64,000 nucleotides of DNA from contig JAJHZJ010000023.1 in NCBI GenBank assembly GCA_023548195.1, forward strand, positions 651,636 through 715,635, read 5' to 3'. The position numbers were made by a program, and so were the translations under genes. How positions within the stretch are numbered: the first letter of the stretch is position 1; each line of letters begins with the position of its first letter. Of the stretch, positions 24,901-35,933 are shown one piece after another. Source of the DNA: Bettongia penicillata ogilbyi (lineage: Eukaryota > Chordata > Mammalia > Diprotodontia > Potoroidae). The notes beneath the pieces are model-generated. The model was not told where the DNA came from, did not search any database, and saw nothing but the letters and a program-made list of their open reading frames with translations.

Positions 24901-26540
24901 AGGTAGGGTCAGGGAATTTTAGTGAGTTAAAAATTACATTATTATTTTTATCAACCTCTCCCTGAAATTTAGCATTTCCTTCAATTATGAATTTACGTAA
25001 CATTAGGAGACAAGTCCATATGCTTTAGTAGGCTGCCAAAAGGAGCCATGATCCTTCCCATGACCCTGGTGGATTGCAGATCTGGAGTAGAAACCTAGAG
25101 GGTAGAGCTGAACAGGAATAGGCCGAGGTATTATGGCTTGAGGGGTTGATTTCCTCCAAAAGCCTAGAACCCTGTACCTCACGTATTTCCAGGGTTCCTT
25201 CCCTAGCATGGTTTTGGATTTATGGAAGATCCCTTTTCCATGGGCTTCTCATGGTGAATTCCATGCCAGAGAAATCAATCACCCGAACCATTGCCAGACC
25301 TTTGCCTGTAAGTCATGAGCACTGATGTGGGTGGCACAGTGTGCATTAACTATTGTCTAAATGTCTCTTTTCCACACATACACAAAAAGAAGAGGGGTAT
25401 CTCACCTCCTCATTTTGCCTGTCTTGATTGCTCCCCAGAATGTGGCCCTTTATGCTGATGTTAACGGAAAGCAGTTTCCAGTGACCCGTGGCCAGGATAT
25501 TGGACGTTATCAGGTAAGAGGAGAGACTTTGAGAGGGAGAGGTTTGTGAACTGATAGAGCAAGAAGGCAGCATGCCTCTTGGGGATTGTATGGATTGGAG
25601 GGGTTTTTGATAAGTCTGTGTTCTGCTGTCAACTTGTCATTCCAGAGCAAAGGGGCAAGGAAGGTGGCAGCACAGAGTGTCAGGATGTTTCTGCCTAAAA
25701 CAGTTCTCCTTCCCCATGATATTAGGTGTCTTGGAGCTTGGAACATAAGAATGCCCATTCTGGAACTTATGAAGTTAAGTTCTTTGATGAAGAATCCTAC
25801 AGTCTTTTGAGAAAGGTGAGCAGGACTTCCTGTCCTTGAAAGAAGGATTAGGGACCTGGTCATAAACATGGGCAAAAATCTTCAATTCCTAGAGATAAAG
25901 TAGTGGCCACTAGGGGGCTCTGTTTACACACGAAATAAGGAGATTGTATTAGAGTACAAGATGGAACCTTTGTGGGTGGAAATGAGCCATCTTGGTTGGG
26001 AGAGGCACTCTGACAATGATGTTTTTTCCTTCCACATGTCAGACCTTGGACCTGCTAGTAGCTGTTTGAGGTCTCCCCCAGGGACCCTTAGTAAAATATA
26101 TTTTGCCTCCTCTCCAGGAATGAGGTGTTCAGCCCCTATCCTCTTTACTTACTCTAGGCCCAGAGAAGCAATGAAGATGTCTCAGCCATTAGACCCTTGT
26201 TCACAGTCCGTGTGGATCACCGAGTAAGTAATGGGGGGTGAGGATCCTAAATATCAGAGTTAGGCAGGAAAAGCTGACCTCCTATCCTGTACAGGAGAGA
26301 GTGGAGTTGAATTAGACATTTGTCTCTTTGAGTTGGGATGAAAAGGGTATTTTCCACACCAGAGGTAGCGTGCTCTTACTGCGGTCACTCTAGCATCACC
26401 CTGATCTTAGTTGTCTGCTTCCTTTTCTCTTTCAGGGTGCCTGGAATGGACCTTGGGTCTCTACTGAAGTGCTGGCTGCAATGATCGGCATGATGGTTTA
26501 TTACATGGCCTTCAGTGCCAAAAGCAACATTCAGGCCTGA
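21837..26540 (+). CDS. SSR4: SSR4, translocon-associated protein subunit delta (complete, 6 exons)
   Basis: Six coding exons join to 531 nt (176 codons plus TGA), near the human 173. SSR4/TRAP-delta is a type I ER membrane protein of the translocon-associated protein complex, which assists Sec61-dependent translocation and glycosylation. Seen: a signal peptide at 1-26 ([13 protein letters not shown] core, cleavage likely after RCSA); a lumenal domain with [38 protein letters not shown] and [18 protein letters not shown]; a membrane helix at about 154-170; and the short tail KSNIQA. The two lumenal cysteines (EPC and LMC) fit the family disulfide. The ATG at 21,837 was chosen because the signal peptide follows directly; an in-frame ATG at 21,780 would add 19 residues. 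It shares its promoter with IDH3G and is convergent with PDZD4. Confidence 0.97.
22600..22700 (+). repeat. MIR-like CORE-SINE fragment
   Basis: ctgacttcccctctctgagt, tctgtaaaaatgagacagtt and cacctccagctctagagtct are MIR-type tracts, in SSR4 intron 1. Confidence 0.6.
22935..23075 (+). repeat. Direct repeat, copy 1 (SSR4 intron 1)
   Basis: This about 140-bp stretch (tttggatttatgaaaaaccc, ccgaaccattgccaggtctc, ggcactgaagtgggt) recurs in the same orientation at 25,208-25,342 in intron 2. I do not recognise the family. Confidence 0.7.
23312..23430 (+). CDS. SSR4: SSR4 exon 2
   Basis: 119 nt between ctcaaaacag and gtgagg. Encodes [39 protein letters not shown]. The alanine of the signal cleavage site is split over the intron. 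Confidence 0.96.
23762..23890. mobile_element. Palindromic hAT-like MITE, decayed copy C
   Basis: The inner palindrome (acagaataaatctccttaat ... aacgatttgttctgtaaaac) and the arm ggctacatgtgacctcaagg match copy A at 6,486-6,679; the outer termini are lost. Confidence 0.6.
24308..24484 (+). mobile_element. Second hAT-like MITE family (TTCTTAACC type), decayed
   Basis: Body motifs ggttttgtgtcaaagacccc, gttacaaaggaaaccaacta and tcatggacctcccaagttaa match the better preserved copy at 32,589-32,770. It abuts copy B of the other MITE family. Confidence 0.6.
24485..24666. mobile_element. Palindromic hAT-like MITE (copy B)
   Basis: Starts caggagtggggaacc, ends gtttcccacccctg, with the same internal palindrome as copy A. 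ctctag occurs two bases outside each end and may be part of a duplicated target. Confidence 0.7.
24890..25060 (-). mobile_element. TTCTTAACC-type hAT MITE, reverse orientation, decayed
   Basis: ctgaaatttagcatttcctt and aggctgccaaaaggagccat also occur in the reverse copy at about 59,720-59,850. With the forward copy at 24,308 it forms an inverted pair inside SSR4 intron 2. Confidence 0.5.
25208..25342 (+). repeat. Direct repeat, copy 2 (SSR4 intron 2)
   Basis: Matches 22,935-23,075: tttggatttatggaagatcc, tggtgaattccatgccagag, cccgaaccattgccagacct, gagcactgatgtgggtggca. By eye roughly 75-80% identical, ending about 97 bases before exon 3. Confidence 0.7.
25439..25513 (+). CDS. SSR4: SSR4 exon 3
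   Basis: 75 nt between ctccccag and gtaaga. Encodes [19 protein letters not shown] then DIGRYQ, phase 0 on both sides. Confidence 0.97.
25726..25815 (+). CDS. SSR4: SSR4 exon 4
   Basis: 90 nt between atattag and gtgagc. Encodes [19 protein letters not shown] then [11 protein letters not shown]. Confidence 0.97.
26158..26223 (+). CDS. SSR4: SSR4 exon 5
   Basis: 66 nt between actctag and gtaagt. Encodes [19 protein letters not shown] then DHR. Confidence 0.97.
26436..26540 (+). CDS. SSR4: SSR4 exon 6, membrane helix and stop
   Basis: 105 nt after ctctttcag. Encodes [12 protein letters not shown], the hydrophobic helix [16 protein letters not shown] and the tail KSNIQA, then TGA at 26,538-26,540. 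Confidence 0.97.
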   Translation, partial: GAWNGPWVSTEVLAAMIGMMVYYMAFSAKSNIQA

Positions 26541-26586
26541 GTCATAAGAATTGAGCTGCTCTCCGTAGAATTTTTTCTTCATGCAA

Positions 26587-26592
26587 AATAAA
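26587..26592 (+). promoter_or_regulatory. SSR4 polyadenylation signal
   Basis: AATAAA 47 bases after the SSR4 stop; a very short 3' UTR, as in other mammals. Confidence 0.85.
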
Positions 26593-27644
26593 AGGGTTTG
26601 TCACTGGAGAAAACGATGTCATGGCATCTCTAGTTCATGGCTTCATTTTGTAGTTAAGGAAATGGGTCCATTAGCAAGAAGTGAATTGCCCAGATTTTGG
26701 CAGTGTATAGAGTCTGTTACAAGAAAGGCTGAAGTCCTCTGGGCAGAACTTTCATCTTAAAGCAGGGAGCAAGGGGGGAGCCAGGTAGGGAATAGAGGAA
26801 CAGGTTACTGAGGCCTGCACTGCAGCAACCAATCCAGTGCCACCTTGCCTAGCTTCTGAGGATATTGTCCCCAGCCAGGTTTCAAGGCTCCCTTGGGCCC
26901 AAGGTAGAGGCCATTGCTTGGGAAAGCAGCTGACTGTCATGACTTCATGGTCACTGAGTCTGCCAGGTCTCCTTCAAGCAGCCTGAGACTTTCTTTAAAT
27001 GCAGGTGGCTAAATCTGACTATTTGGATATGTCAGTGCTAAGGTTTTGAAAGACCTTTTCACTCCTCAAGGAGAGATACCATGTTCTTAGTCACAAAAAG
27101 CAGAGTATAAGAGCTTTGGACACTGGGGTGATCCTGCTGTCTTAATTTTGCAGAGAAGGAAGCTGAAAAAGTAGAATTTTACTACTTACCTCAGTTGCTG
27201 TCTTGATTTTTTTTTTTTAAACTATGGGAAGTTGGGAAAATGTCCATGAGTTAAAGTCTGAGGACCTCAACTCAAATGATCTGCCATGATACCACCACCG
27301 CCACCATGGGACCCCCGAGGAATGAAATGAGAGGGCGAAATAGATCAGTGATATCAAACTCAGATAGAAATGAGGGCCACTTAGAAAACCGCATGATCTA
27401 TGTTGTGTTGAATTTGTATTTGTTAGTGTTTTCCCAATTAGATTTCAATTTGGGAGTTAAAGGGGGACTTTGGCCATCTAGCCAAACCTCATTCCACGTG
27501 GAATCATCTGACTTCTTAGAAGATTTCCAGTGGGTGGGGACGAAGCAGGACAGGCTGCCTTTGAGCCATCTTTTTGACTTTCAAATAGCTAGAATCATTT
27601 CTAAGTTTCCCCAGATATCAAGCCTAAATCTGCTTCTTGGTAAT

Positions 27645-28520
27645 CTCCATCCTTTCCTGATCAGCAGCTATCATGCTACACTTACCATCTTCCCTTCTAG
27701 GCTAAACAGCACCAGTCTTCTCTTTTCTAGGCTAAACAGCACCAGTTCCTTCAACAGAACCTTGGCCCGTGGACTCCTGGTTGCCCTCTGGATTCTCTCC
27801 ATTTTCTTTCTCAGTGGCTATTATACAATGCAATGCTGCCTAGAACTGAGCAAAGTGCTGCAGATTTGTTCTGACAAAAAACGAGAGCAGAGTGCCATGT
27901 CCTTGTTCCCGGATGCTCCACTTAAGATTGAGTTCATTTCCTTGGCTCCTATGTCCTGTGACCACACACCCAGATCGGATTTAGACAAAGCTCTGTCAAA
28001 CCAGGCCTGCCCTGTCCTGGACTTTGGAATTAAGTTGATACCATTTATGCCCTCCTCCAAGTCATTGGTATGAAATCCAACTTCATTGGAAGCCTGCCAA
28101 GATAACATTGAACTAACTGCTCAGGAGTCTACATTCGACCTGTTCCAAATCCCTCTAATTATTGTCCATTCCACATCTCTGCCCCAAGAATGCTATGAAA
28201 TCATTACTTATACTGCAATAGCATTCCTCATTAACACCCCCAATTTAAAAGAAAAACTCTTGGACCAAATGTGTATAGCTAAAACATTGCCATGTTTCTG
28301 TCTTGTGCCTCCAAATTAAATGTGATTTTGCACTTCACCTCTTAGGAAGTGGGTGGGTAGCACCAAGTATCCTGAGTTTTCTAACATCAGAGCTGTTCAT
28401 TGAATTGACAGCTTTTGAACTTCCTTTCCTTTGTACATTTTGGTTCTACCTGTTTGACTGCATCAGGCCATCTAGTTTGTTCCAGGTTTCTCTAAACCCA
28501 TGCCCTTTATCATTTCTCAA
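27645..28520 (-). repeat. CR1/L3-like LINE remnant
   Basis: The + strand reads as the reverse complement of CR1/L3-type 3' sequence: ggctaaacagcaccagttcc, ctagaactgagcaaagtgct, caaaccaggcctgccctgtc. The same family occurs at 34,600, 59,040 and 61,978. The 265-codon open frame over it (27,276-28,073) is accidental. Confidence 0.5.
27695..27746. repeat. 30-bp tandem duplication, two copies
   Basis: ttctaggctaaacagcaccagt starts at 27,695 and again at 27,725, a perfect 22-base match with a 30-base period, inside the CR1/L3-like remnant. Confidence 0.85.
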
Positions 28521-28554
28521 GGTATAATTAACGGCACCCCTGTAGAAAATTGCA

Positions 28555-28628
28555 TTTCAGTCAGAGCTGCACGTGAAGACCCTAGAGGGGTCACATGTGG
28601 CCTCAAGGCCACAGGTTCCCCACCCCTG
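28555..28628. mobile_element. Palindromic hAT-like MITE, right half (copy D)
   Basis: agagctgcacgtgaagaccc, cacatgtggcctcaaggcca and the terminus ggttccccacccctg match the right arm of copies A and B. Confidence 0.65.
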
Positions 28629-28767
28629 TATCTAGCTACCGATAAATATTTGTGTCAACATTTTTAAGAGTTTTCATAGGAGTTTGGGAATCAACTCATT
28701 GATTAGTAGTTGAGTTTCATATCCTCATTTTAAGGTCCAGAAATGCAAATCCTATTCTCAAAGGGCA

Positions 28768-28965
28768 ATTTGATGGTACAGTGAATAGAGCATCGGGCTT
28801 AGAGTCAGGAATACCTGAGTTCAAATACATACTCGGATACTAACCCTGGGCAAGTCATTTAACGCTGTTTGCCTCAGTTTCCTAATCCAAAAAGAAGGAA
28901 ATGGTTTCTTTGCCAAGAACACCTCAAGTAAGGTCAGGGAGAATCGGATATGACTGAAACAAAAA
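28768..28965 (+). repeat. tRNA-derived marsupial SINE
   Basis: Head: gtacagtgaatagagcatcg, gagttcaaatacat, ctgggcaagtcatttaa. Tail: aaggaaatggtttctttgcc, gaatcggatatgactgaaac. A fuller relative lies at 58,778-59,030. Confidence 0.8.
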
Positions 28966-31739
28966 AGATCTCAGGCACCACCTGCTTAGGAAGATCACTT
29001 CCCAAACCACTTAGTTTCATGTCCAAGACTTTGTGGTCTTTGGCAGTACTTCAGTTCCTTTCTGCCCTTAGACTTGAAACCCATGTGAGTTGCCAAAAGC
29101 GGGTCTTAAAAAGTTGCAGGCAAATTGCTGCCTGTCACCTGATCAGGGAATCACCAGCCATTATGGCTGACCCATGCAGAATGCTTCCTTTTCAGTAAGA
29201 ACCTCAAATGTGGTTTTTAAAACATTTTCTTTGCTAAGTTGCAGATGTCCTTACGCTACAACTATCTGACGACAAGGGTCGTCTCCTTTCCCCCACCTCA
29301 GATTCCTTCTGCCCCTCTCCCTGATTTGCACCCTAGGAATGTCATTGTCCCTAACAACCTAGACTGGAGAGCCATCTCTTGTCCTTTTTATTTTTTTTCC
29401 TAGCGGGATACCAGCCTACACTAAAAAGATAGTGAGACGTTGTAGGCTCAAGGCAAATCTCTGCAAAATTGCAGCTCTCTGTAATGATTGGGATTTTTCT
29501 GTCTGAAATAGTTGGGGGCATTTGCACTTCACCCCTAAACGACCTACTTAGGACCTTTGCAGCCAGTATCAGCAGAAAGACCTGGGGTTGGCCGTCCTCT
29601 GACACCCTGGGAAAGATACTATATTTACCCTGCATCTCTTCACTATAAATTAGAAAAGATGCTAATCTGTGATAAAAGACTTGCTTCATCTGGGGGATTC
29701 TTATCCCAATAAAATCACTGATCCGGTCCCTGTTATGATGCCCACCCCCCACTCTCTTTAACCCATGTGACACCAAGCATTTCGCCAATTTTCCTATCAA
29801 TTTGTTTTACCCACTAATTATTCCACTTTCCTTGCTTTGCCTATTTTTGGATTAGATCCTAAGTCCCTGGACTTTATTCTTCCACTGAAGCCTTTCCCAG
29901 AATCTGCATCTGGAGATAATTCTTTTTCAGAACTTTCTCGATTTCCTCCTAAATTTCCAGGCCTCAATGCATGCAGTTGCCTGCATGGTCGACCCCTTCC
30001 GACCCCAAGAAAGCAAAGGCTTCATTGATGGGACTTGTGCATTTGTGTGTGACCATTCCTAGGTCTGAGCACTTGGGAATGAAGTGCTAATTGATTTATC
30101 ATTACTCAATACAATTCCTTTCATGGAAACCTGAAGTTAGCCTTTGATTTCTTCCCAGCTACCTCCCAGTCTGGCACTTTGATGGGCTTTCTTGGGACTC
30201 CCTAGCTCTGATCCTCCCCTTGTTCTGTAGCCAGACTCCTTTCCCCTCACTGGCATTTTAACCCCAGTCAGCTCAGTTTCCCTGTGGGTCTCTACTTAGG
30301 TCAGGATGGGTGTTTGCATCTTTAAAGGTAGCGCCTAGCAGGGGTGTTATGGAACCTGCTTGGACTGACATTGTTCAATTTTAGGAGTGAGCATTTATAC
30401 CTACACATCAAGGCTTTGTTCTTTATTTTTGCTTTCTACACTGAAGGGAGAAAATGTTAATGATGTAGATTTATTAAATTTACAAGTGTGTTGTGTGCAC
30501 CTTCCCTACCACACACACACAGTTGTTAAAACATTTCCCAGCATCCCACTGCCTGTCAGGTAGCACTGGCTAATGCTTCTCTGTTTTCACAGAGTAAGAC
30601 TAGAAAAGAAATGAGTTACACAAAAGGATCATGGCCCTAAAGATGCTCTGCATTCATTCATTCTCTCTCTACCACTCAAAGCTAAGGAGGCAAATGACTG
30701 AAATCTTAGGCCCCTTCTAGCCCCTTTTCTCATTTCCAGATATCTAAGGGAGAGGATAGTTCTACAATCTCGATCCAGCCATTCCCTGAGGCTTGTGTGT
30801 ACTCTTCTCCAGGGATAGGCTGCTCTATCCTGAGCTTATAAGATCTGGTGCCAGATTTTATTGGGGCCTCTCAGTTCCTCATCAAGTTCCATGACATCAT
30901 GAGCAAATACTAAGCCAGGCCTATTATCTGTAGAAGCCAGAACTTCTGTAGGAATGAGCTTCACATTTTGAGTTCTTGGGAAGAACCTTGGGGTTCATGA
31001 TGGAAACTGGGCAGTGAGATGGAGATAGTTTGCATCAGCCGATGCAAAAATTTGGGTTATTGTCAGCCCCTCGGATTCACAAGGGTAACTATTTCCCTCC
31101 TATCAATACATAATTTTCATAACCCTAAGGTAGGAGAAGCCCAGGGAGCACACACTAGTTTGGTTAAAAAGTTTCAGGGAAATCCTTGACAATCCAGGGG
31201 TATTTCTCAACCACTAGTAATTAGAAAATGAATTCCTGCTGAAATCTGCTTCCACTCATTTCTACATTTGCTAATTATGTCAACTTTTCTTCATATGATA
31301 TGTCATCACTAACAGCGAAGGCTACAAACAGAATAGTTTGGGAAATTTGATTGCTCCTTAGAGCTCCAATAATGATGGATTGAAGTAAGCTTGGGTGGCA
31401 GAATGGCAAAGCAGCTAGAGAAGGAGATCTAGCGCTTAGAGCTGGAGAGAATAGCAAACAATAAAAGCTTTGGGGAAGCCCTGGCCGGCCTGTCTGCCTT
31501 TGCTCAGCGTTCCAAGGACCTGGGTAGTGAGAATCAGAGGGAATCATTAGGGACAAGATGGGAATTAGCACCCTAGGTGGTCTTCCAACCAGCTTAATGC
31601 TTTTCGTACTTTATTCATGGTTATGTTCCTGTCCTCTTTAGTTCTCTGGGCCTCATTAAGAACCAGGATCAGGATAGAAGCAGTTGCTATCACAAATAAG
31701 TTATAGGCTCTTCCAGCCTTCCCTTTTCTTTCCCCGCCC

Positions 31740-31875
31740 CAGGCAATCAGGGTTGAGTGACTTGCCCAGGGTCATACAGCTAGTAAGTGAGGTCAGATTT
31801 CGGTCAGATTTTAACTCAGGTCCTCCTGGCTCCAGGGCGGCTGCTCTATCCACTGCAGCGCCACCTAGCAGCCTT
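31740..31875 (-). repeat. tRNA-derived SINE, reverse orientation
   Basis: Reverse complement of the marsupial tRNA SINE: ggttgagtgacttgcccagg, gtcatacagctagtaagtga, ctgctctatccactgcagcg ccacctagc. Confidence 0.8.
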
Positions 31876-32588
31876 CCCTTTCCCTAGGTCTGAGGTTTCC
31901 AGCTCAGGATGTTGGTCATTTGATTGGGGAGGTTATATATAATGTCTAGTGTTTCTTGACCCAAACGCTAAGCTTTTGAAGAGCAGGATCTGTCTTGTGT
32001 CCCATGTATACAGTGCCTTACAGCCCCAGGTGGTTTTCAAAAGGTCAGTAGACCAGTAGCTACCAAGCCCTGCATCTCTCCACCACTAAAGATGGGACTG
32101 CCATACATGTAAGCCCTCTCACCAGAACCCTACCTACAGCCAAGTTTGAGTCTTTGGGTGAACAATTTTGCTACCAAATGTTTGGGAATACCTAGTCCAG
32201 GGTAAATGGCAGTGATGGTGTTGTTGCTTGCTGGTAAAGAGACATTTGAAAAAGGAATTGACTGGCAAGGCTCAGGTAGAGGAGCAAGGAGTAAACATAG
32301 CTGCTTCCCTCATAGTCTGGCTCCTGAATCATAAGCCACATGATTCCAGCCCCCTGGAACTCTCCTCCTCTCTATCTTATTGCCAGAACTGTCTTGTGTG
32401 GTGAGAATCAAGACTTTGAACTTCTCTGGCCAATTCTGGTAAAGATCAGCTTCTCCTTTGCAAGAGGTAGGTGTTAGGATGGCTAATTAGTCTACAATAG
32501 ATGACAGATACCTCCATCAGCTAGAAATGGAGAAAAAAGCAGTTTTTGCCAGGTCCCTGACTGTTTGACCCCAGGCAAGTGCCCAGGA

Positions 32589-32770
32589 CAAGGGTTCTTA
32601 CCCTTTTTTTGTGCCATAAACCCCTTTGACAGTTTAATGAAGCCTGTGGGCTTCCTTTTCATGTTTTTAAATGCATAAAAGTACATCGGATTACACAGGA
32701 AACCAACTATATTGAAATCATTATAAAATATTTTTTTAAAGTTCACAGAACTCAGGTTAAGAACCCTCAG
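32589..32770 (+). mobile_element. hAT-like MITE, full length (TTCTTAACC type)
   Basis: Starts caagggttctta and ends with the inverse taagaaccctcag. The interior has ttgtgccataaacccctttg, gtttttaaatgcataaaa and aaaccaactatattgaaatc. It is the best preserved copy of this family in the window. Confidence 0.75.
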
Positions 32771-33814
32771 GCATGGGAATTAGGTCCACTGAGTTCTTGA
32801 GATGTTTAACTCTTTCATGATTGATAACACAATACAGGGAAAGGAGTCTGAGGCAGAATTTGAACTCAGGTCTTCTTGTGTCCAGGTCTGAGGCTTTATT
32901 CGCTATTATATCCACCTGTAAAAGTGGCCTTAGCAGAGGATCTCTTTCACCTGCTTCATTAGCTATACTGTTTTAAGCATGGGCAACAGGGAACCCTTTT
33001 TCACCCACCCATGCCCTGCATCCATTTTCCCTCATCCATTAAACCCTTCTGCACCTTTAACCATCCTGTAGCCCTTGGGTTCCTTGGGTTCCTACTAGTT
33101 TGGCAGGGACATAAATAGCGTATAGGTGCCTGAAATTGGGCTGGGCTGAATGCAGTGTTTGGGCTGGTGAAGGAAAGGCAGTAACATCTCTCTTTCTCTC
33201 TGCCCCCTTTCCCTTCAAAGCACCAAAGCCCTTGTTTTTCTCCATTCTTCAGATGGCAAACTGTAGCAGGACTGAGTAAGCAAACCTGCATTAGATGGTT
33301 GTAGGGGCATCGTGAAATACAGCACATGACCTGGAATCTGTATCCTGCCTTCTGAGTAAAAGGGGCAGGATGGGTGTTTTGCTCTTGTGGACTCCTCTTA
33401 GGTCCCTCAGTTATAGAACTGGTGGATGTTTCAGAGGTCACCATGAGCAACCTGCTGATCAGCCTCTCACATAGTGATGCTGATTAGGGAGCTGGGTACC
33501 AGCTGCTTACAAGTTCTGCCTGGAGCATGGCTTATGTGGCTCAGAAGGGAGCTAGCTGCTTTGCATGCAGCCTTGCCAGACTCTTCACTGCTGAGAATAT
33601 GCTTCTTGGTTTTCCCTCACAAATCCTTTGTCCCAGAATTTTATCAGTGATGATAGATATCCTCGTTGCCAAGTTCTCATTACTTCCTAATTCTCCAGAT
33701 TGATATTTCTCTTTCAAGGCCAATTATAAAATGACTCCTAAGCCACTACACAATGAGTGTTAATTTTATACTGCTTTTCTCTGGTAAAATTATCAGCACT
33801 GGGCCCTTCTAGGT

Positions 33815-33945
33815 CCTCTGGTCATTCATTCAGCATATATTTACCTCTGGTTCCTACTAAGTACAGGGTTTGGTGCTGAGCACTGTGGGGGAAGATGAAA
33901 ATCAAGGCCATCATGATCCCTGCCCTCAATTCACTTCTGCCCAGC
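33815..33945 (+). repeat. Unclassified interspersed repeat
   Basis: attcattcagcatatattta, tggtgctgagcactgtgggg and gatccctgccctcaattcac match the start of the repeat type at 15,836. Confidence 0.45.
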
Positions 33946-34542
33946 AGCTTTCTTCTCACAGACTAGCCTGGAAACCTGCTTAGTTTGAACACCACTGCAG
34001 TGATAGGGTAGGTAGCTTTTGGAGATGAAGCCTGGACTGGTTACTGCCCTTTGAATACTTGGGAACAATTGTTGAGCCATGTGTCAATCCTATCTTTTCA
34101 AGGCCAAGTCTTCCATCTTCTCTCCTCTGCGTTTTTCCTGCTACTAGAGGCACTGTCTCCACCTTCCCCATGGGATTCCTCCTCAAAGGCAGAGGATTTT
34201 AACAAAAGTCACACCAAAGCTTTTGACTCAACTAGTAGCCCATCATACTCCACATGTGGTGGTGGTGGGGAGCTTTCATTAAAAACTCCCATTCCATAAT
34301 TGTGGAATTTCTTGTGGTTCCAAAAGAAAATGCTGTCAAATGTCAAACAGTGCTTTTCCATTAAGAGTACCTCAACGCATCTTTAAATTCAAATTACAGA
34401 GTATGGTTTGTGAATTTCAAATCACTTCTTTTCCCACTTTGCATCTACTCACTCACCCAAAGCAGGCCACTACCCTTATCAGATGAGTCCTCTCAAAACA
34501 CAAATCAAGAGACTGGAGATGAAGAGTTAAAACACAGTTTGC

Positions 34543-34548
34543 TTTATT
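34543..34548 (-). promoter_or_regulatory. Candidate PDZD4 polyadenylation signal
   Basis: tttatt on + is AATAAA on the gene strand, about 1.39 kb past the PDZD4 stop. I saw no closer canonical hexamer. If used, the 3' UTR would include the CR1/L3-like repeat. Confidence 0.35.
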
Positions 34549-34594
34549 CTTAAGATGCAGGTGGTGTTGGAGGATGTCTACAGAGGATGGGGTA

Positions 34595-35170
34595 GCCTGC
34601 ATGCTACCAATCTTAGAGCCTCAGAATTGAAAGGGACCTCAGAGGGCATCTGGTCTGGCATCCCCCCGACTGCAGGAAGACCTTCAACGGGGTCCCTGAC
34701 AGGTGGTCATCCAGACTCTGCTTCAACGACCAAAAAATTCTGCCCGGTCCATTGTTGGGCTACTAGTTGATAGGAAGCCCTTGCTGATGTTCAACTGAAA
34801 TCTGCCTTCCTCTAACTTTCACCCACTAGTCCTACCTGGGCCCTCTTCCATCTTTCAGCCCCTCCATTATATAAAGACTGATCATATCCACTTCCTTCCT
34901 CCTCTTGACCAAGTCTCCTCCAGGTTAATCATCCCCAGTTCCTTCAGCTGGTTACCAAATGACATGATGCTGAATTCTCTTACCACCCTGCTCACCCTTT
35001 CTCTGAACACTTTCCAACTTGTCAATGTCCCTCCTAAACAGTGGTGTCCAGAAGTGAACACAACACTACGGATGGGTCTGACTAGGGAGGAGTACAGCGG
35101 GGTTATCATTTCCCTAGTCCTGGACATTGGCTGGTGGAGAAAGAAGTGTCCCAGACTGGTGAGACAGCAG
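34595..35170 (-). repeat. CR1/L3-like LINE 3' fragment
   Basis: + strand tracts cctcagaattgaaagggacc, gtggtgtccagaagtgaaca and gggtctgactagggaggagt are the reverse complement of CR1/L3-type 3' ends. Confidence 0.55.
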
Positions 35171-35665
35171 CCATATAATACACGGGACTTTCTTCCAGTC
35201 CACCTGTGATGCCCCCCACCCTATCCTGGGCCCCATACTTCACCATTCCCCCTTGCCCGCTTCCCCCCCCCTCCCCAGATCCTTCCCTCCCTCCCTACCC
35301 TCCCAACCTTCTTCCCGGACAGACATCACTCTTAGCTCCTGGCTATTTGCCTTAAGGAACTGCTGGCCCCTGGGCAGGTTCACAAAACATAAAAACAAAT
35401 ATTGGCAAGCACAGAAAAGGATAAAGACCACAAAATCAGGGTTGCTTTTGTCCATGAATGAGGCTCCCAGTGGGCCCCCAGTAGACACAGCACAGTGGAC
35501 AGTGAGCTGAGGGAGGCATTACCATCCATGGGGACTTTTGTGCTCCAAGGAGTCTGTGCTCGAAATCCAAGGTAAGGAAATGCTTTGTGCTTGGCAAAGT
35601 CTTCCTCCCTCCCCAACTTTTTCATTTAGTTTCCCTGTCTCCTTATACCCAAGCTGGATGAGGGG

Positions 35666-35703
35666 AGGGCAGTGTATGTGTGTGTATGTGTGTGTTTCTC
35701 TCT

Positions 35704-35738
<35 letters not shown>

Positions 35739-35850
35739 CAGGTCTAACAACTTAATGTTGACCTTGGGTATGCAGATAACTTGGGTTTCTTATACATACA
35801 CATACACACACACACACATACACACAATACACACACACACTCACATCACA
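35666..35850. repeat. Compound (TG)n / (CA)n microsatellite
   Basis: tgtgtgtgtatgtgtgtg, then a pure CA run at about 35,707-35,738, then interrupted CA from 35,795 to 35,846. It lies in the probable PDZD4 3' UTR, 85 bases or more beyond the stop. Confidence 0.9.
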
Positions 35851-35933
35851 CCCTAGTCTCCAAGGGAAGGGGACTGCGAAGCAGGAGATCCATTGGGCTG
35901 TGTGTGCCATGGAGGGAAGCCTCACTGGAAGCT

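Larger units (their letters stand above)
26600..34500. other. SSR4-PDZD4 intergenic region, no gene recognised
   Basis: About 8 kb between convergent genes. It holds a hAT-like fragment (about 27,340-27,430), a CR1/L3-like piece (27,645-28,520), a MITE end (28,555-28,628), a tRNA SINE (28,768-28,965), a reverse SINE (31,740-31,875) and a complete hAT MITE (32,589-32,770). The rest is unremarkable. No exon with family resemblance was seen. Confidence 0.6.

Noticed and set aside
28790..28870. tRNA-like box A/B sequence (also at 31,740, 52,880, 58,778)
   Set aside because: These are heads of tRNA-derived SINEs, with SINE bodies and tails, not functional tRNA genes.
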